The position numbers and the translations under genes are program-made. From positions 1 through 64,000 of the forward strand of contig CALYCZ020000059.1 of NCBI GenBank assembly GCA_944470555.2: DNA of 64,000 nucleotides, in the 5' to 3' direction. The notes beneath the pieces are model-generated. The model was not told the DNA's origin. It did no database searches and worked only from the letters and a program-made list of their open reading frames with translations. Shown piece by piece: positions 54,470-62,782 of the stretch. The DNA comes from Heterobilharzia americana. Taxonomy: Eukaryota; Platyhelminthes; Trematoda; Strigeidida; Schistosomatidae. Within the stretch, counting starts at the first letter, position 1; each line of letters begins with the position of its first letter.

Positions 54470-55065
54470 TTATATATATGTATATATATATATTTATTTA
54501 TATACATAAATATTTATTTATTTATATATTAATATACTTATATATGTCTAAGTATGTATATGTACCCTCGACTGGTTTCTGTTGCGGTTGTTTGCTAATG
54601 GTTTTTAATCCTGGGCATAGCGTGTACTTTCGGGTCTATGGCCAGCTCCGCTTACGATTGTAACCAATGCAGTCGTTAAAGAAACTTCAACGCACATCGT
54701 AATCATATGAAAATATACTTATATATCTTTGAAATAGGTTAGACGAGATGATCCCGTTCAGTGACAGCCTTTAGGAGGCCAATTTTTCGATATGTCTTCC
54801 CTCGTTTAAAGGAAAACTAAGCATAGGGACATGGAATGCCCGCTCGACTTTTAAGGTTGCCTGGCAAGGGTGCTCAGATTGCAAATTAAATGGGAATATA
54901 TGGCACGAAATTGTGGCTTAATAGGCTACCGATAGAAGATACGTGACAACATTATATCAAACGACCAGGTTACTATCTGGGAAGAGGTCAACTCAGATGA
55001 AACCAATGAAAGATAGTGAAGGAATCTTATTTACTACCAAGGAGAAACAAAGGGAACGAAACGCA

Positions 55066-55128
<63 letters not shown>

Positions 55129-58100
55129 TTAAGAACCCATCGCCGAACAAATATGCAGAAGACAGTTGAGATGTATTGGATTGGGCATTCACTGAGAAGA
55201 CCATTCAGAGACATCACGTCCCAAGTCCTCGAGTGGAATCCGAAGGGGAAACGACGAGATGGGCGTGTGAGGGTGACATGGAGGAGATGGTGTGAGGAAG
55301 AGATGAAAGCTTGTGGGCAGTTGTGGTGCCAGGTTGACGAGACTGTAGAGAACGGAGTGAAATGGAGACGTGTAACTTAAGCCCATTGTTCTATTGGGAA
55401 CCCAAGGGACAAATATCAGTCATAATAATAGTAATAATACACACAGAATATGTATACGGAGAGAATTCTCTAATTATGAAATTACGCACCACTGTAGCGG
55501 CGATAATATTTTCATAGTCAGTTATCGATCGCGAGTTATCTGTGTGATAATAATTAACTGGGCTAATTTACACTGTAATTACAGTATAGAATATTTACGT
55601 GGTAAATTTTGTGAAATTTTAATGAGGTTGTTACATAAATCTGAGAGTTAAACTTGTGCGCTGTGATAGGATGTCATTCCATTTTAACGGATTTATTAGA
55701 TTCATCACATAGTGAACAGTATTGTTTACTGGATTACTTTTCGGAATATAATATAACTATGGACTAAAAATAATTTCCGAAACGTAATCCAGTAAACAAT
55801 GTCGTTCTACTATGTGATAAATCTAACATATCAATTAAAAAGTGTCGTTACACAGTTCGTAATTTGTGTTGCAGTAACTAACATGAAGAAAATAGACGTC
55901 GAATTATTATTTATTTCAAGTGGTCAATTGTTGATCGTAATTACAATTTTCTCATGCATTTCTAAATTTTGATGGTTAAGCCGCCATTCTTAATACACTG
56001 TCTACTTACATTTATTAAGTAGCTAGAATGAAATAACCATTTTTTTTATAGGCTGAGTTAAAAATGTTCTCAACCTGCGGAAATAATTTAAATGACGAAG
56101 CGATGGATTGATTAACACCCAATTCTTTTTCAGAAGCCGTTTTACCTGTAAGCAATCAGAAAAGAGGAAGAAACTAATGGTTCGTTTACTCGCAGCAGAA
56201 GAACAGAAACTTGGATCATTAAAGTAGGTGGAATTATAAGTAAGACATTTCTTTCTTAATTTTAAAGATGCTTTCATGCAGTTTGGTTTGCCTTGTGTCG
56301 CATTGTTGCAATCTTTGCTGTCAGTCACCGGATAAACACGCACTGATGCTGATTAAAAGGAAATATAGTAGTAGACGATCATGAAACTTCTGAATTTCAT
56401 GGGATATAATTTTGTTGTTGTAAATACTTTAGAAAATTCTTGTCTCATAAATGCATTCTCCCTAAATAACTTTTATGGGCTGTTTCACAAAATTATTCGG
56501 TCACTGGAAGGATCAATGGCACTTTACTGCGAAATAGGTGAATTTACATGCTATGTAGTGTGAAGATATTAGGTGACTGGATTTTTCACTTTCCTATTTT
56601 CTCAAGTCAAAAGACAACCAAAATCAGTGGAAGTTCCAATCACTTTGGATCCGGAAAGTTTAGTGTTCCTTAGTGTTCAATGAACAGCTTTTAGGTGGTT
56701 AACTGGAGTAGATTATTATCAGATCTTACGTAAATTTGGGAGAACAAAAGTCTGATACCAGTCAGAAATTTATTTGACATTCTTCAAATAATTATCAATA
56801 ATTCTGTTGAATGATGATACAAAAAACACAACTATTTCAGTTGCAAACAACAGGCTTAGTCTGGTAGCATTTTTCCTCAGTTATCTCTTTTGAAAAATGC
56901 TTGCTATATGAATATTTGCCAAACAAATGCAAAACGCTTTAGAGTATAAAGTTAACTTCTTGAATCTACACATAATGCTTCACTTCACAAATCGATGCAA
57001 GTAAACTTTGAAGAGGTTGGTACAACTTTAAAAGTTTTATTCTTCCCCATTCGTTGACGCAAATATGTGTATTTTGAAAAAGTCAATCACGTAAAAAAAC
57101 AGTACTGGCTTGTTTTTATCTGTAGGGAAGAAGAAAATACATTATTTTAGACAAGGCATTTTCTCCTATATACACAACTGTTACAATTCATTATACGGTA
57201 TGCTTCTTTGTGTATGCTACACAAAGTCAGTCATATAAACCATTGTGAGGTTACTTGATGTATGCAAGATGACTGATTACATTTAAAAATGGAATAACCA
57301 AGTCTGAGTTACCTAGATATATTTTTAAAATTTATATGGCTAAACCTGAATCAGAAGATTGCAGTGATGCCTTTTCAGGTAGACACTTTAGAAACTACTG
57401 AAATACATCCCAACAAAGGAGAGGTATGTGTACTGGATATTGTGGAAGGTCTGATGCATGTTTGTGATGAAAACTAGTGCAAAATAAACAAACCTTAATG
57501 AATTGTATATAGCTATACAGAAGAGAAATCAAACAGGACACTCTGAAGAGTGGGACGAAGTGCATCGATTTAAACCACTACTGGAAGAGAGAGATAACAA
57601 GGAGTACCGGAAGTATGAATTAAAAGATGTGAGGACAATACAAGAGACAGAGAAGAAGAGAACATAAGAACGTACAATTTAGCCACGTACTTAGAATATG
57701 ATACGTATGCTAAACAAGAATGTACACAGTTAAGCAACTAAAACATTAGTGAGAAATGTATTTTTTAATTCTTTTGTACAAACTACTTGTCACTACTAAG
57801 TACCAAATACTCATGGTTACCTAATTGTCTAGATCTTGTATAAAACACTTTATTCTCACCCCAACACCACTACCAATAAAAATCAGAGCATTTTCTCTAC
57901 TCAACACAGAGCATATTCATGATAGAGACGAAGCATTAAATACCATATATCCAATACGGTCAACTTACCAAACTCTACACTCCTCCTTTCCATCTACGTG
58001 ATACAAGTGAAAAGTGTTTATCTCAGGAAAAGCATGGTAACTTAACCTAAGAAACAACTAAACCTACGATATTAACTACAATACATTTAGCTGGGTTTGT

Positions 58101-61100
58101 TAATTAGCAAACCTAACTATATCTCCACTATATTAGTTAATTGTTGATTCTATGTGGTAGACTCTTGTCTGGCATGTTGTTATTTTCGTGGATGTGTAAC
58201 AGCTGCTCAACCGTAATCATTATTTATGAGACTTTCATGCTAATCCTCACTTCTCGCATAATTGCAAAGACCTCTTCTATTCACTCTGTGGTTAACGCAT
58301 GAGAATGAAAACTGGTATATTCTAACTCTATTTAATCGCTGTAACATTCTAAATAACTATGCAGTTGTTATGTAAACTTCATACTTCTGCATCTTTTAGT
58401 CACAGTTCGTATCTTCCACATTATGCTGGTTAGTTTTAAGCAATATTCATGAATAATACACAACTAAATAACTTCACGCAGAAGTTGTCAGATGGAATTG
58501 TTCCCTCAAAAATTCCATGAGAAGTACTTTTCTAATCCTCCACAAAGTTATGTAACGTCATCAGTTTTTATGGTTGTAATGGGAAGCATGAAAAGTCATT
58601 CCTTTTAGAATAACTAAAGACGTCATAGCAACATGAAAATTTGATATCAAACTGAACTACGGTAAGAAAACTATCTGTGAAATTTAAAATTGGGTAAGTG
58701 TGATCAAAGTACCAATGTGTGATAACAAGAACGTCAGAATCACTCAATACTGAATCTACATTAAATAAGAGTACATTTTAACTGTAAAATGAAGTTTGCT
58801 AGTCACTATTACGAAACACAGCTGAAAATGGGATCATCATGTAACGCTTAGAATGAAGAAAATACAAGTAATGATTGAAGTTTAGCAACTTTCAAAGCAG
58901 TGCAATCGGAAGCACACCTTAAAAGTATTGCTTCCATCCATCTGTCTTAAAAGCTTGATGATGAATCATATGAAGTATGGCTTATTCCTTTGCACACTTA
59001 AAAATTCTCTTACAATAAATAATTGTTATTTAAACCCTTAACTAAGCTGATATTTGTGCAGTATTCACTTAGCATGTATACCTTATCATGCATATTTCGC
59101 AAACAGTTTTGATAGCTTGGTAGATGTGAACCCCACTTCCTTATTTCGCTGATGCATATGAAGTTTGTTGACTGAATATCGCTGTCACCTATCAAAGCTG
59201 AGAGAACAAGAAATTCTGCCATGAACAATCTTGTTCCAATGAAGATAAATTAGATCCCAGCAGAGTGAAAGCCGGCATATGGTGTGTAAACGTAGAAACT
59301 CCGAATTTCCAATTTTATTCACAGGCGTGTGAGATTACATCTTACTTTAGGGATTTCATTATGTATTTATAATCGTCGCTTGAGTTTCGACTTACTATTC
59401 TAATAGCATGTAATCATGAAATTACTGTTTCACCTCTTCTAATTTTAGGTATTGTGAAGTATTATCTGCATCTTTTTTTGTGGTCGTTACAATACTGTGG
59501 ATGACGCGAAGGGTAGGCACATCTGGATGGGAAAAGCTGTTTATCGACCCATCGAACCCTAAACCAGAGTGAGTTTATTTCCGCTGTTTTATGTACCACT
59601 GGAGAAAGCAAACGGAAAATAACGAATCATATATTTTGTACTTTGTGAATAAAAACTGCTAAAACCTTTCTCTCTGAGTTTTCAGAATACACTACAAATT
59701 TGATAGTTGTAGCATCAGTTTCAAAGAAATCTCAAGTACGCACTGCAACAAAAGTGATATTGTTTTCCTTCTATTTTAAGACCTTTCCCAAAACTGACTT
59801 CTTATTGTTCATAGTCATCTGCAGATACATACAAGAAGAAATGGTTGCAATTCGTCGAAATGTACTAGTGAACTACAGATTTCCCCAGCCACTTCAGAGT
59901 GATCCGTACACCGGACAGTCAGTTTACTTATTTAGAGCCGAGCTCATCAGCTGTATATGTATGTGAAAAATATCAATGTGAACTGTGCAATTCGTAAATC
60001 ATTTGCAAACTTATGCTGTTTGTCTCTGAAAAACTTAACTCATAGTTAGGAAAAAGTTAATTAGTATTGATTTCCTTATTCTTATAAGAAGGTATACTTC
60101 ATGTATCACGAGTTATTTGTAAAGCTGCCAAATATTTTAATGGCTTATATTTGGGAACAGTCACGTATCCAGATAAAAAAGTTACTGAAATATTCTTTAT
60201 CCAACACAGTTTTTTTAGCAAGCAATATCCCTCGAATAACTTTATGAAACACATGGATGTTCATCACTTCCTTTGAGTTCCACATACGTTGTGATGAATA
60301 TGGCGAAAAATGAATTTACTTTTCATACCTTATTCACATTTGTACGCTTCAGTAAGTAGGCAAAAATTATTTACAGAATTTGAACACAGTTTTCTCCTAA
60401 CCTATTGATGATAACTGTACTACGAATGCTGAGTACACAATTTCCAAAAGTCAAACTAACCTATTCTGCTGCGAAAAATCTCAAGCTACTGTATCATATT
60501 TACAGAAACAAGTTTTCATACTACCTATTACAGATATCCTTAATGGATTGAAAACCACTATAACAATAAACATTGGCACATCTGATGACGCAAGTAAACA
60601 CAACTAACATGAGAGATGAAGTTATAACTCCAAATTTTCCAATCATCAACCCCACTACTTGAGGTATTCGTCTAACAGCTATTTGGGTTTCATCATAATA
60701 TGCAATAGGGTCACAACATAAGAAACATCGAAAATACCTTTTGTCTGCCTCAAGTAGTATGAATAAACCTTAAAGTAGATTAGGATTTCACTTTTTATGT
60801 CAACTGTTTATTGATCATTCACACATAATTTAATTTGCTTCCAAAATCATGAGGTCCAAACACATCAAACTTTTACTAATGACAGTTTATCATTTGTCTT
60901 TTGTTTACAAGAACCTACATAACAGACAGTGCAGCAGCTATTTTCATGTCCATTGTCGTGATGATCACACCAGCATCTAATCCAATCACGCTCTGGAAAC
61001 ACTGGAAGCACTGCTATGAAACTAAAACTGGTGAGTGTGATTAGCGCTTTTAGTTCGCATTATAAGTGCAACTTTGCATAAGTATATCACTTCAAAAAGC

Positions 61101-62782
61101 AACAGGAATTTCTCTTCATCTTCACCGATTGTATTGTAAGGGATGCAACGCAATGCGATGCAATGCAATGCTCACCTACACCGTAAACATAAAATAAAGG
61201 TGTGAAGCTTGGATGAAAATATCGAAAAGCTCAGTCTTAGGTAAGCAAGCATGAGGCTTATCACGTTTCCGTTATTTCTAGTATATTTGGTGAATTCGTT
61301 AAAATATGCAGCAAGATATTTTGAACACTTCTGCTACAACTTAGGTAAGTGAATGAGCATAACCTTTAGAGGTATCAGAAGCCTTCGAAAGATATGATCG
61401 TTGAAATAAATTCAACTGCTGGTTTGTAGGAGTTTGCTGATTAGTGAGTAGCTTGGAAGACGGATTTACTTCAGCTGAACTGTGGCCCTGTTTCATCCTA
61501 TTTTGTGACTCATGCACTAAAAGCAAGTAGGTGGAAACAATGAAAGTAACTTAGTGGCTGATATGAAAATATTTTTGTGATGCAAATTTCGTCATCAAGT
61601 AGAAGTGTTCTAGTGTCTTTTAGAAAACCAATGCACAGAATTATAATAAACATTATCTCAGTAGTTCATAAACTCACCAAGAAGATGTTTTCGTTTTTAA
61701 TCCTGTTCCACACATTTTTAACTCCCCTGTCATTTTTATCTTAGAGCCAGATCCAGAAATAATTCGTACTCTACTTCCTTGGAAGGTTGTATTACAGAAA
61801 TTTCCATGGGGCGTGATTTTGGTGGTTGGAGGCGGTTTTGCACTTGCAACTATTATGGAGGTCAGTTACACCCTGGAAGCGAAATCTGTCATTTGAGCGA
61901 TTCTTCTGTTTTTAGTTTTATTACTGATGAATAATAAATGCCAACTTATTTTAGCCAGTGAAACGTTAAGTAAAAAAATTTCTGGATCCGTATAGATTTT
62001 AACTTTTACTGAGGAACCTGAATCGGAGCTGTTACGTTTGATTTGGTGAATGGGTGATTGTGTGATCTTGATAAGAATCCTAAATAAGATGAATTACACA
62101 TTCTACGTTTCATCGCTAACCAGGGCGAAGTGATATTTAGTATTAAAAATATTGGCGTAGCATTGTTAAGAATTGCAATAATCTGAGAAATATCCACAAA
62201 ACTATTCCTGAAAAAAATCCCTTTTGTATCTTCCTTTTTGATAATCTAACACATAGATTTCAACTAATACAGGGCTATCAGATAGTGACGAATATCTAAA
62301 TTTCTGAGATAACCATTTTTCTTAAAATATAAGAGTTTCTATTCCAGCCAATCATCCAGTAATAACTAGAGCAAAGTTCACTCCAGAATGGATTAACTAC
62401 AGAAATGATGTATGTTGGTTGAGAAAACAATCATTACCTATTTTTAATATTCTCTGATTTAGAAAAGCAGAAAATAATGTTTGACACCTAGCAGAAATTT
62501 TATTGATACTTGATTTCACTAAGCAATTTTAATAAATGGATTCAAATTGTTGCAAGTCGCACTAAGCTAAAACAGTTTCACATCAGTATTACAAGTTTTC
62601 CCTTTGTCTAAATTTAGACCTCAGGTTTGACCAGTGATATTGGACGTTACCTGGGTGAACACTTGAAATACGTTGACGTGACGCTTTTAAATTTTGCTTG
62701 CGTATTTATAACCGCGACTATGACTGAATTTGCATCCAATGCAGCAACAGCCTCTATTGTATTACCAATTGTATATGGATTA
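36425..62782 (+). CDS. SLC13: SLC13-family sodium-coupled anion transporter, 12 exons, 3' end beyond window
   Basis: Joining the twelve exons listed separately gives 497 codons with one consistent frame and GT-AG junctions. The family (NaDC/NaCT/sulfate carriers, DASS superfamily) imports di- or tricarboxylates or sulfate with sodium across the plasma membrane. Diagnostic features: an N-terminal membrane segment; WVTEAIPI; MKDTNVLFFGGLMVA; LMLGFM then SMWMSNTATTAMM (first Ser-Asn-Thr sodium/substrate hairpin, residues 145-147); SSIGGIVTTIGTPPN (residues about 230-245); TYITDSAAAIF; VPWG-like FPWGVILVVGGGFALA; and TEFASNAATAS (second hairpin, 482-484). The family is usually about 550-600 residues, so the last membrane segments, including the second ATPPN motif, are missing. 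Substrate cannot be told from sequence. Introns 5 (8.0 kb) and 7 (5.5 kb) are full of retroelements. Confidence 0.93.
37346..37492 (+). CDS. SLC13 exon 2
   Basis: Residues 41-89, containing GLWVTEAIPIYITALVPLV and ending SPSYMK. The acceptor CAG at 37343-37345 gives phase 0; an alternative acceptor six bases later (AAG) would drop two residues. Donor GTGAGT. Confidence 0.88.
38581..38696 (+). CDS. SLC13 exon 3
   Basis: Starts right after TTTTAG with DTNVLFFGGLMVACAMENN, then HKRIAISVLKLVG, matching the family's DTNMLFLGGLIVA and HKRIAL. Donor GTACGT, leaving two bases of a Met codon. Confidence 0.92.
40359..40477 (+). CDS. SLC13 exon 4 (first SNT hairpin)
   Basis: Begins after TTGTAG and completes the Met codon. 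Encodes LMLGFMLPSWFLSMWMSNTA then TTAMMITIVDSLL, the first sodium-coordinating Ser-Asn-Thr hairpin (residues 145-147). Ends one base into a Glu codon, with donor GTAATC. Confidence 0.94.
41988..42018 (+). CDS. SLC13 exon 5, 31-nt acidic microexon
   Basis: Found by splice phase and placed between TTTACAG and GTAAGT. It reads EDEEDEDSSSG when joined to exons 4 and 6 and keeps the frame. It falls in the variable cytoplasmic loop after the first SNT hairpin. It may be alternatively used, although skipping 31 nt would shift the frame unless compensated. Confidence 0.72.
42840..43115 (-). repeat. Hammerhead-type SINE remnant d with A and B boxes
   Basis: On the minus strand, TGACTTAGTAGG (43098-43109) fits an A box and GGTTCAAGCT (43048-43057) a B box. 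The hammerhead segment follows at about 42971-43012: CCGACTAG for CTGATGAG, a conserved CCTAAATAGGAC stem II, and GGAAC for GAAAC. The order A box, B box, ribozyme is that of Sm-alpha-like SINEs. It is probably inactive as a ribozyme and lies antisense in the intron. Confidence 0.7.
45277..45420 (+). other. Small serine-rich open frame, possible exon
   Basis: 47 codons starting MSPKVAATDSQAVYISSHDS and ending in a stop. It is preceded by TTTTCAG, a good acceptor, and followed at once by a GAG/GTAAGC donor. In the transporter frame it would hit a stop, so it is not a simple coding exon of SLC13. It could be a stop-containing alternative exon, a remnant of a mobile element, or chance. Confidence 0.25.
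46355..48872 (+). mobile_element. RTE copy 6 (5'-truncated, in intron 5, sense)
   Basis: Homologous to copy 5 from about its position 21680 onward. 46355-46985 matches the linker, 46986-47162 is poorly matching, and 47163-48872 covers RT and the C-terminal domain of a second subtype. The last 163 codons (from 48381) are open: NKIRIFNTNFKSVV, FINSCRQRSLN, WIGHSLRRPF. The catalytic box region reads LDIAADGDL, so it is also disrupted. RT motif A is frameshifted after NFIDFEK. Confidence 0.85.
47163..48822. repeat. Left arm of intronic inverted repeat flanking exons 6-7
   Basis: Near-identical reverse complement of 52671-54331; paired positions sum to 101493. The only length difference I noticed is in a GACT/GGCT microsatellite near 47540-47575. 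Spacing between arms is about 3.85 kb. Confidence 0.92.
49470..49610. repeat. Short dispersed repeat, copy A
   Basis: About 70 bp (GATTCAGTTTTATTTACTGG through TAGCTCATGAC) aligns at roughly three-quarters identity with 63335-63405, and similarity continues weakly downstream. Both copies are in or next to SLC13 introns and in the same orientation. Probably an old interspersed repeat; class unknown. Confidence 0.5.
50017..50244 (+). CDS. SLC13 exon 6 (GTPPN region)
   Basis: Begins after ATTAG in phase with exon 5. The first half is basic and serine-rich (loop). The second half is NTGFSLGIAYASSIGGIVTT followed by IGTPPNSILQGQVL, the conserved Gly-Gly and TPPN substrate-site hairpin (residues 241-245). 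Donor GTAGGG, phase 2. Confidence 0.92.
50558..50677 (+). CDS. SLC13 exon 7
   Basis: Begins after CTTCTAG. Encodes SRYGPSTGLDFGRWMGYAFP and a membrane segment rich in Leu and Trp ending FIGPK, matching the family's NFASWFGFAFP...LLAWLWLQ. Donor GTAAAT, phase 2. The (TA)n tract and RTE copy 7 begin 25-110 bp downstream. Confidence 0.93.
50702..50770. repeat. (TA)n microsatellite 1
   Basis: About 69 bp of pure TA, ending about 18 bp before the 3' end of RTE copy 7; probably an expanded 3' tail or target. Confidence 0.95.
50788..52246 (-). mobile_element. RTE copy 7 (5'-truncated, intron 7, antisense)
   Basis: Same subtype as copy 1, which it closely resembles (shared TGVKQGCLLS and ETGENQQVGRRGEAG). 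The RT box reads FAYDLCLMSH. It runs from the 3' end to the start of the RT domain (about 52246, CRRCGR region). Antisense to the transporter. Confidence 0.87.
52316..52380. repeat. (TA)n microsatellite 2
   Basis: About 65 bp of TA, 70 bp beyond the 5' end of RTE copy 7. Confidence 0.95.
52577..52638. repeat. (TA)n microsatellite 3
   Basis: TA run interrupted twice by CA, directly abutting the 3' end of RTE copy 8. Confidence 0.93.
52640..54418 (-). mobile_element. RTE copy 8 (5'-truncated, intron 7, antisense)
   Basis: Second RTE subtype, near-identical to copy 6 and inverted to it. The extreme 3' end differs: after 52671 it lacks the usual GAAGCCCATTGTTCCA segment. The 5' end stops at 54418, where (TA)n tract 4 begins. 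Confidence 0.87.
52671..54331. repeat. Right arm of intronic inverted repeat flanking exons 6-7
   Basis: Reverse complement of 47163-48822. It lies in intron 7, so the two arms enclose exons 6 and 7. Confidence 0.92.
54420..54545. repeat. (TA)n microsatellite 4, degenerate
   Basis: TA run grading into TATT/TATG variants, at the 5' boundary of RTE copy 8 and shortly before copy 9. Confidence 0.9.
54655..55415 (+). mobile_element. RTE copy 9, internally deleted composite
   Basis: Three separated element pieces in correct order on the plus strand: the 5' leader and endonuclease start (about 54675-54920, including GTWNA-type coding), a short linker piece (about 54945-55066, matching 22300-22400 of copy 5), then a (TA)n tract, then the last 270 bp (55140-55415), which is near-identical to the end of copy 6. 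More than 2 kb of the element is missing. Confidence 0.8.
55067..55124. repeat. (TA)n microsatellite 5
   Basis: About 58 bp of TA sitting at the internal deletion point of RTE copy 9. Confidence 0.95.
55696..55826. repeat. Imperfect 50-bp inverted repeat (hairpin or small MITE)
   Basis: 55696-55745 pairs with 55775-55826 with a few mismatches and a 29-nt loop (shared words: CACATAGT, TTTACTGGATTA, TTCGGAA). It could be a small fold-back element. Located in SLC13 intron 7 about 300 bp before exon 8. Confidence 0.85.
56134..56223 (+). CDS. SLC13 exon 8, 90-nt exon
   Basis: Begins after TTTTTCAG and ends at GTAGGT, with phase 2 on both sides, so it fits exactly between exons 7 and 9. Encodes SRFTCKQSEKRKK then LMVRLLAAEEQKLGSLK. 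The EEQKLGSL stretch aligns with the family's EEYRALGPL just before the next membrane span. No long open frame marks it; it is supported by homology position and phase. Confidence 0.85.
56224..59448 (+). other. SLC13 intron 8
   Basis: 3.2 kb, AT-rich; no other feature supported. Confidence 0.6.
59449..59568 (+). CDS. SLC13 exon 9
   Basis: Begins after ATTTTAG. Encodes YCEVLSASFFVVVTILWMTR then VGTSGWEKLF, matching the family's SFAE...LLWFTREPGFxxGW. Donor GTGAGT, phase 2. Confidence 0.92.
60912..61030 (+). CDS. SLC13 exon 10
   Basis: Begins after TTTACAAG. Encodes TYITDSAAAIFMSIVVMITP then ASNPITLWKHWK, matching the family's YVTDATVAIFxxxxLFIxP. Donor GTGAGT, phase 1. Confidence 0.92.
61142..61171. 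repeat. Short ATGCA-type tandem repeat
   Basis: A 30-bp imperfect run of GATGCAAC/AATGC units in intron 10. Confidence 0.7.
61745..61860 (+). CDS. SLC13 exon 11
   Basis: Begins after ATCTTAG. Encodes EPDPEIIRTLLPWKVVLQKF then PWGVILVVGGGFALATIME, the family's W..A...VPWGxxLLxGGGFALA block. Donor GTCAGT, phase 0. Confidence 0.93.
62618..62782 (+). CDS. SLC13 exon 12 (second sodium-site hairpin)
   Basis: Begins after AATTTAG. Encodes TSGLTSDIGRYLGEHL and later TEFASNAATASIVLPIVYGL. The second hairpin has Ser-Asn-Ala (482-484) where family members have Ser-Asn-Thr or Ser-Asn-Val. Donor GTAAGT, phase 0. The following exon, expected to carry the second PPN motif, is not in the window. Confidence 0.93.

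Noticed and set aside
59700..59966. 88-codon frame with RYIQEEMVAIRRNVLV between exons 9 and 10
   Set aside because: Exons 9 and 10 join in phase and give uninterrupted family homology, so no exon is needed here. The frame also has no family motif.
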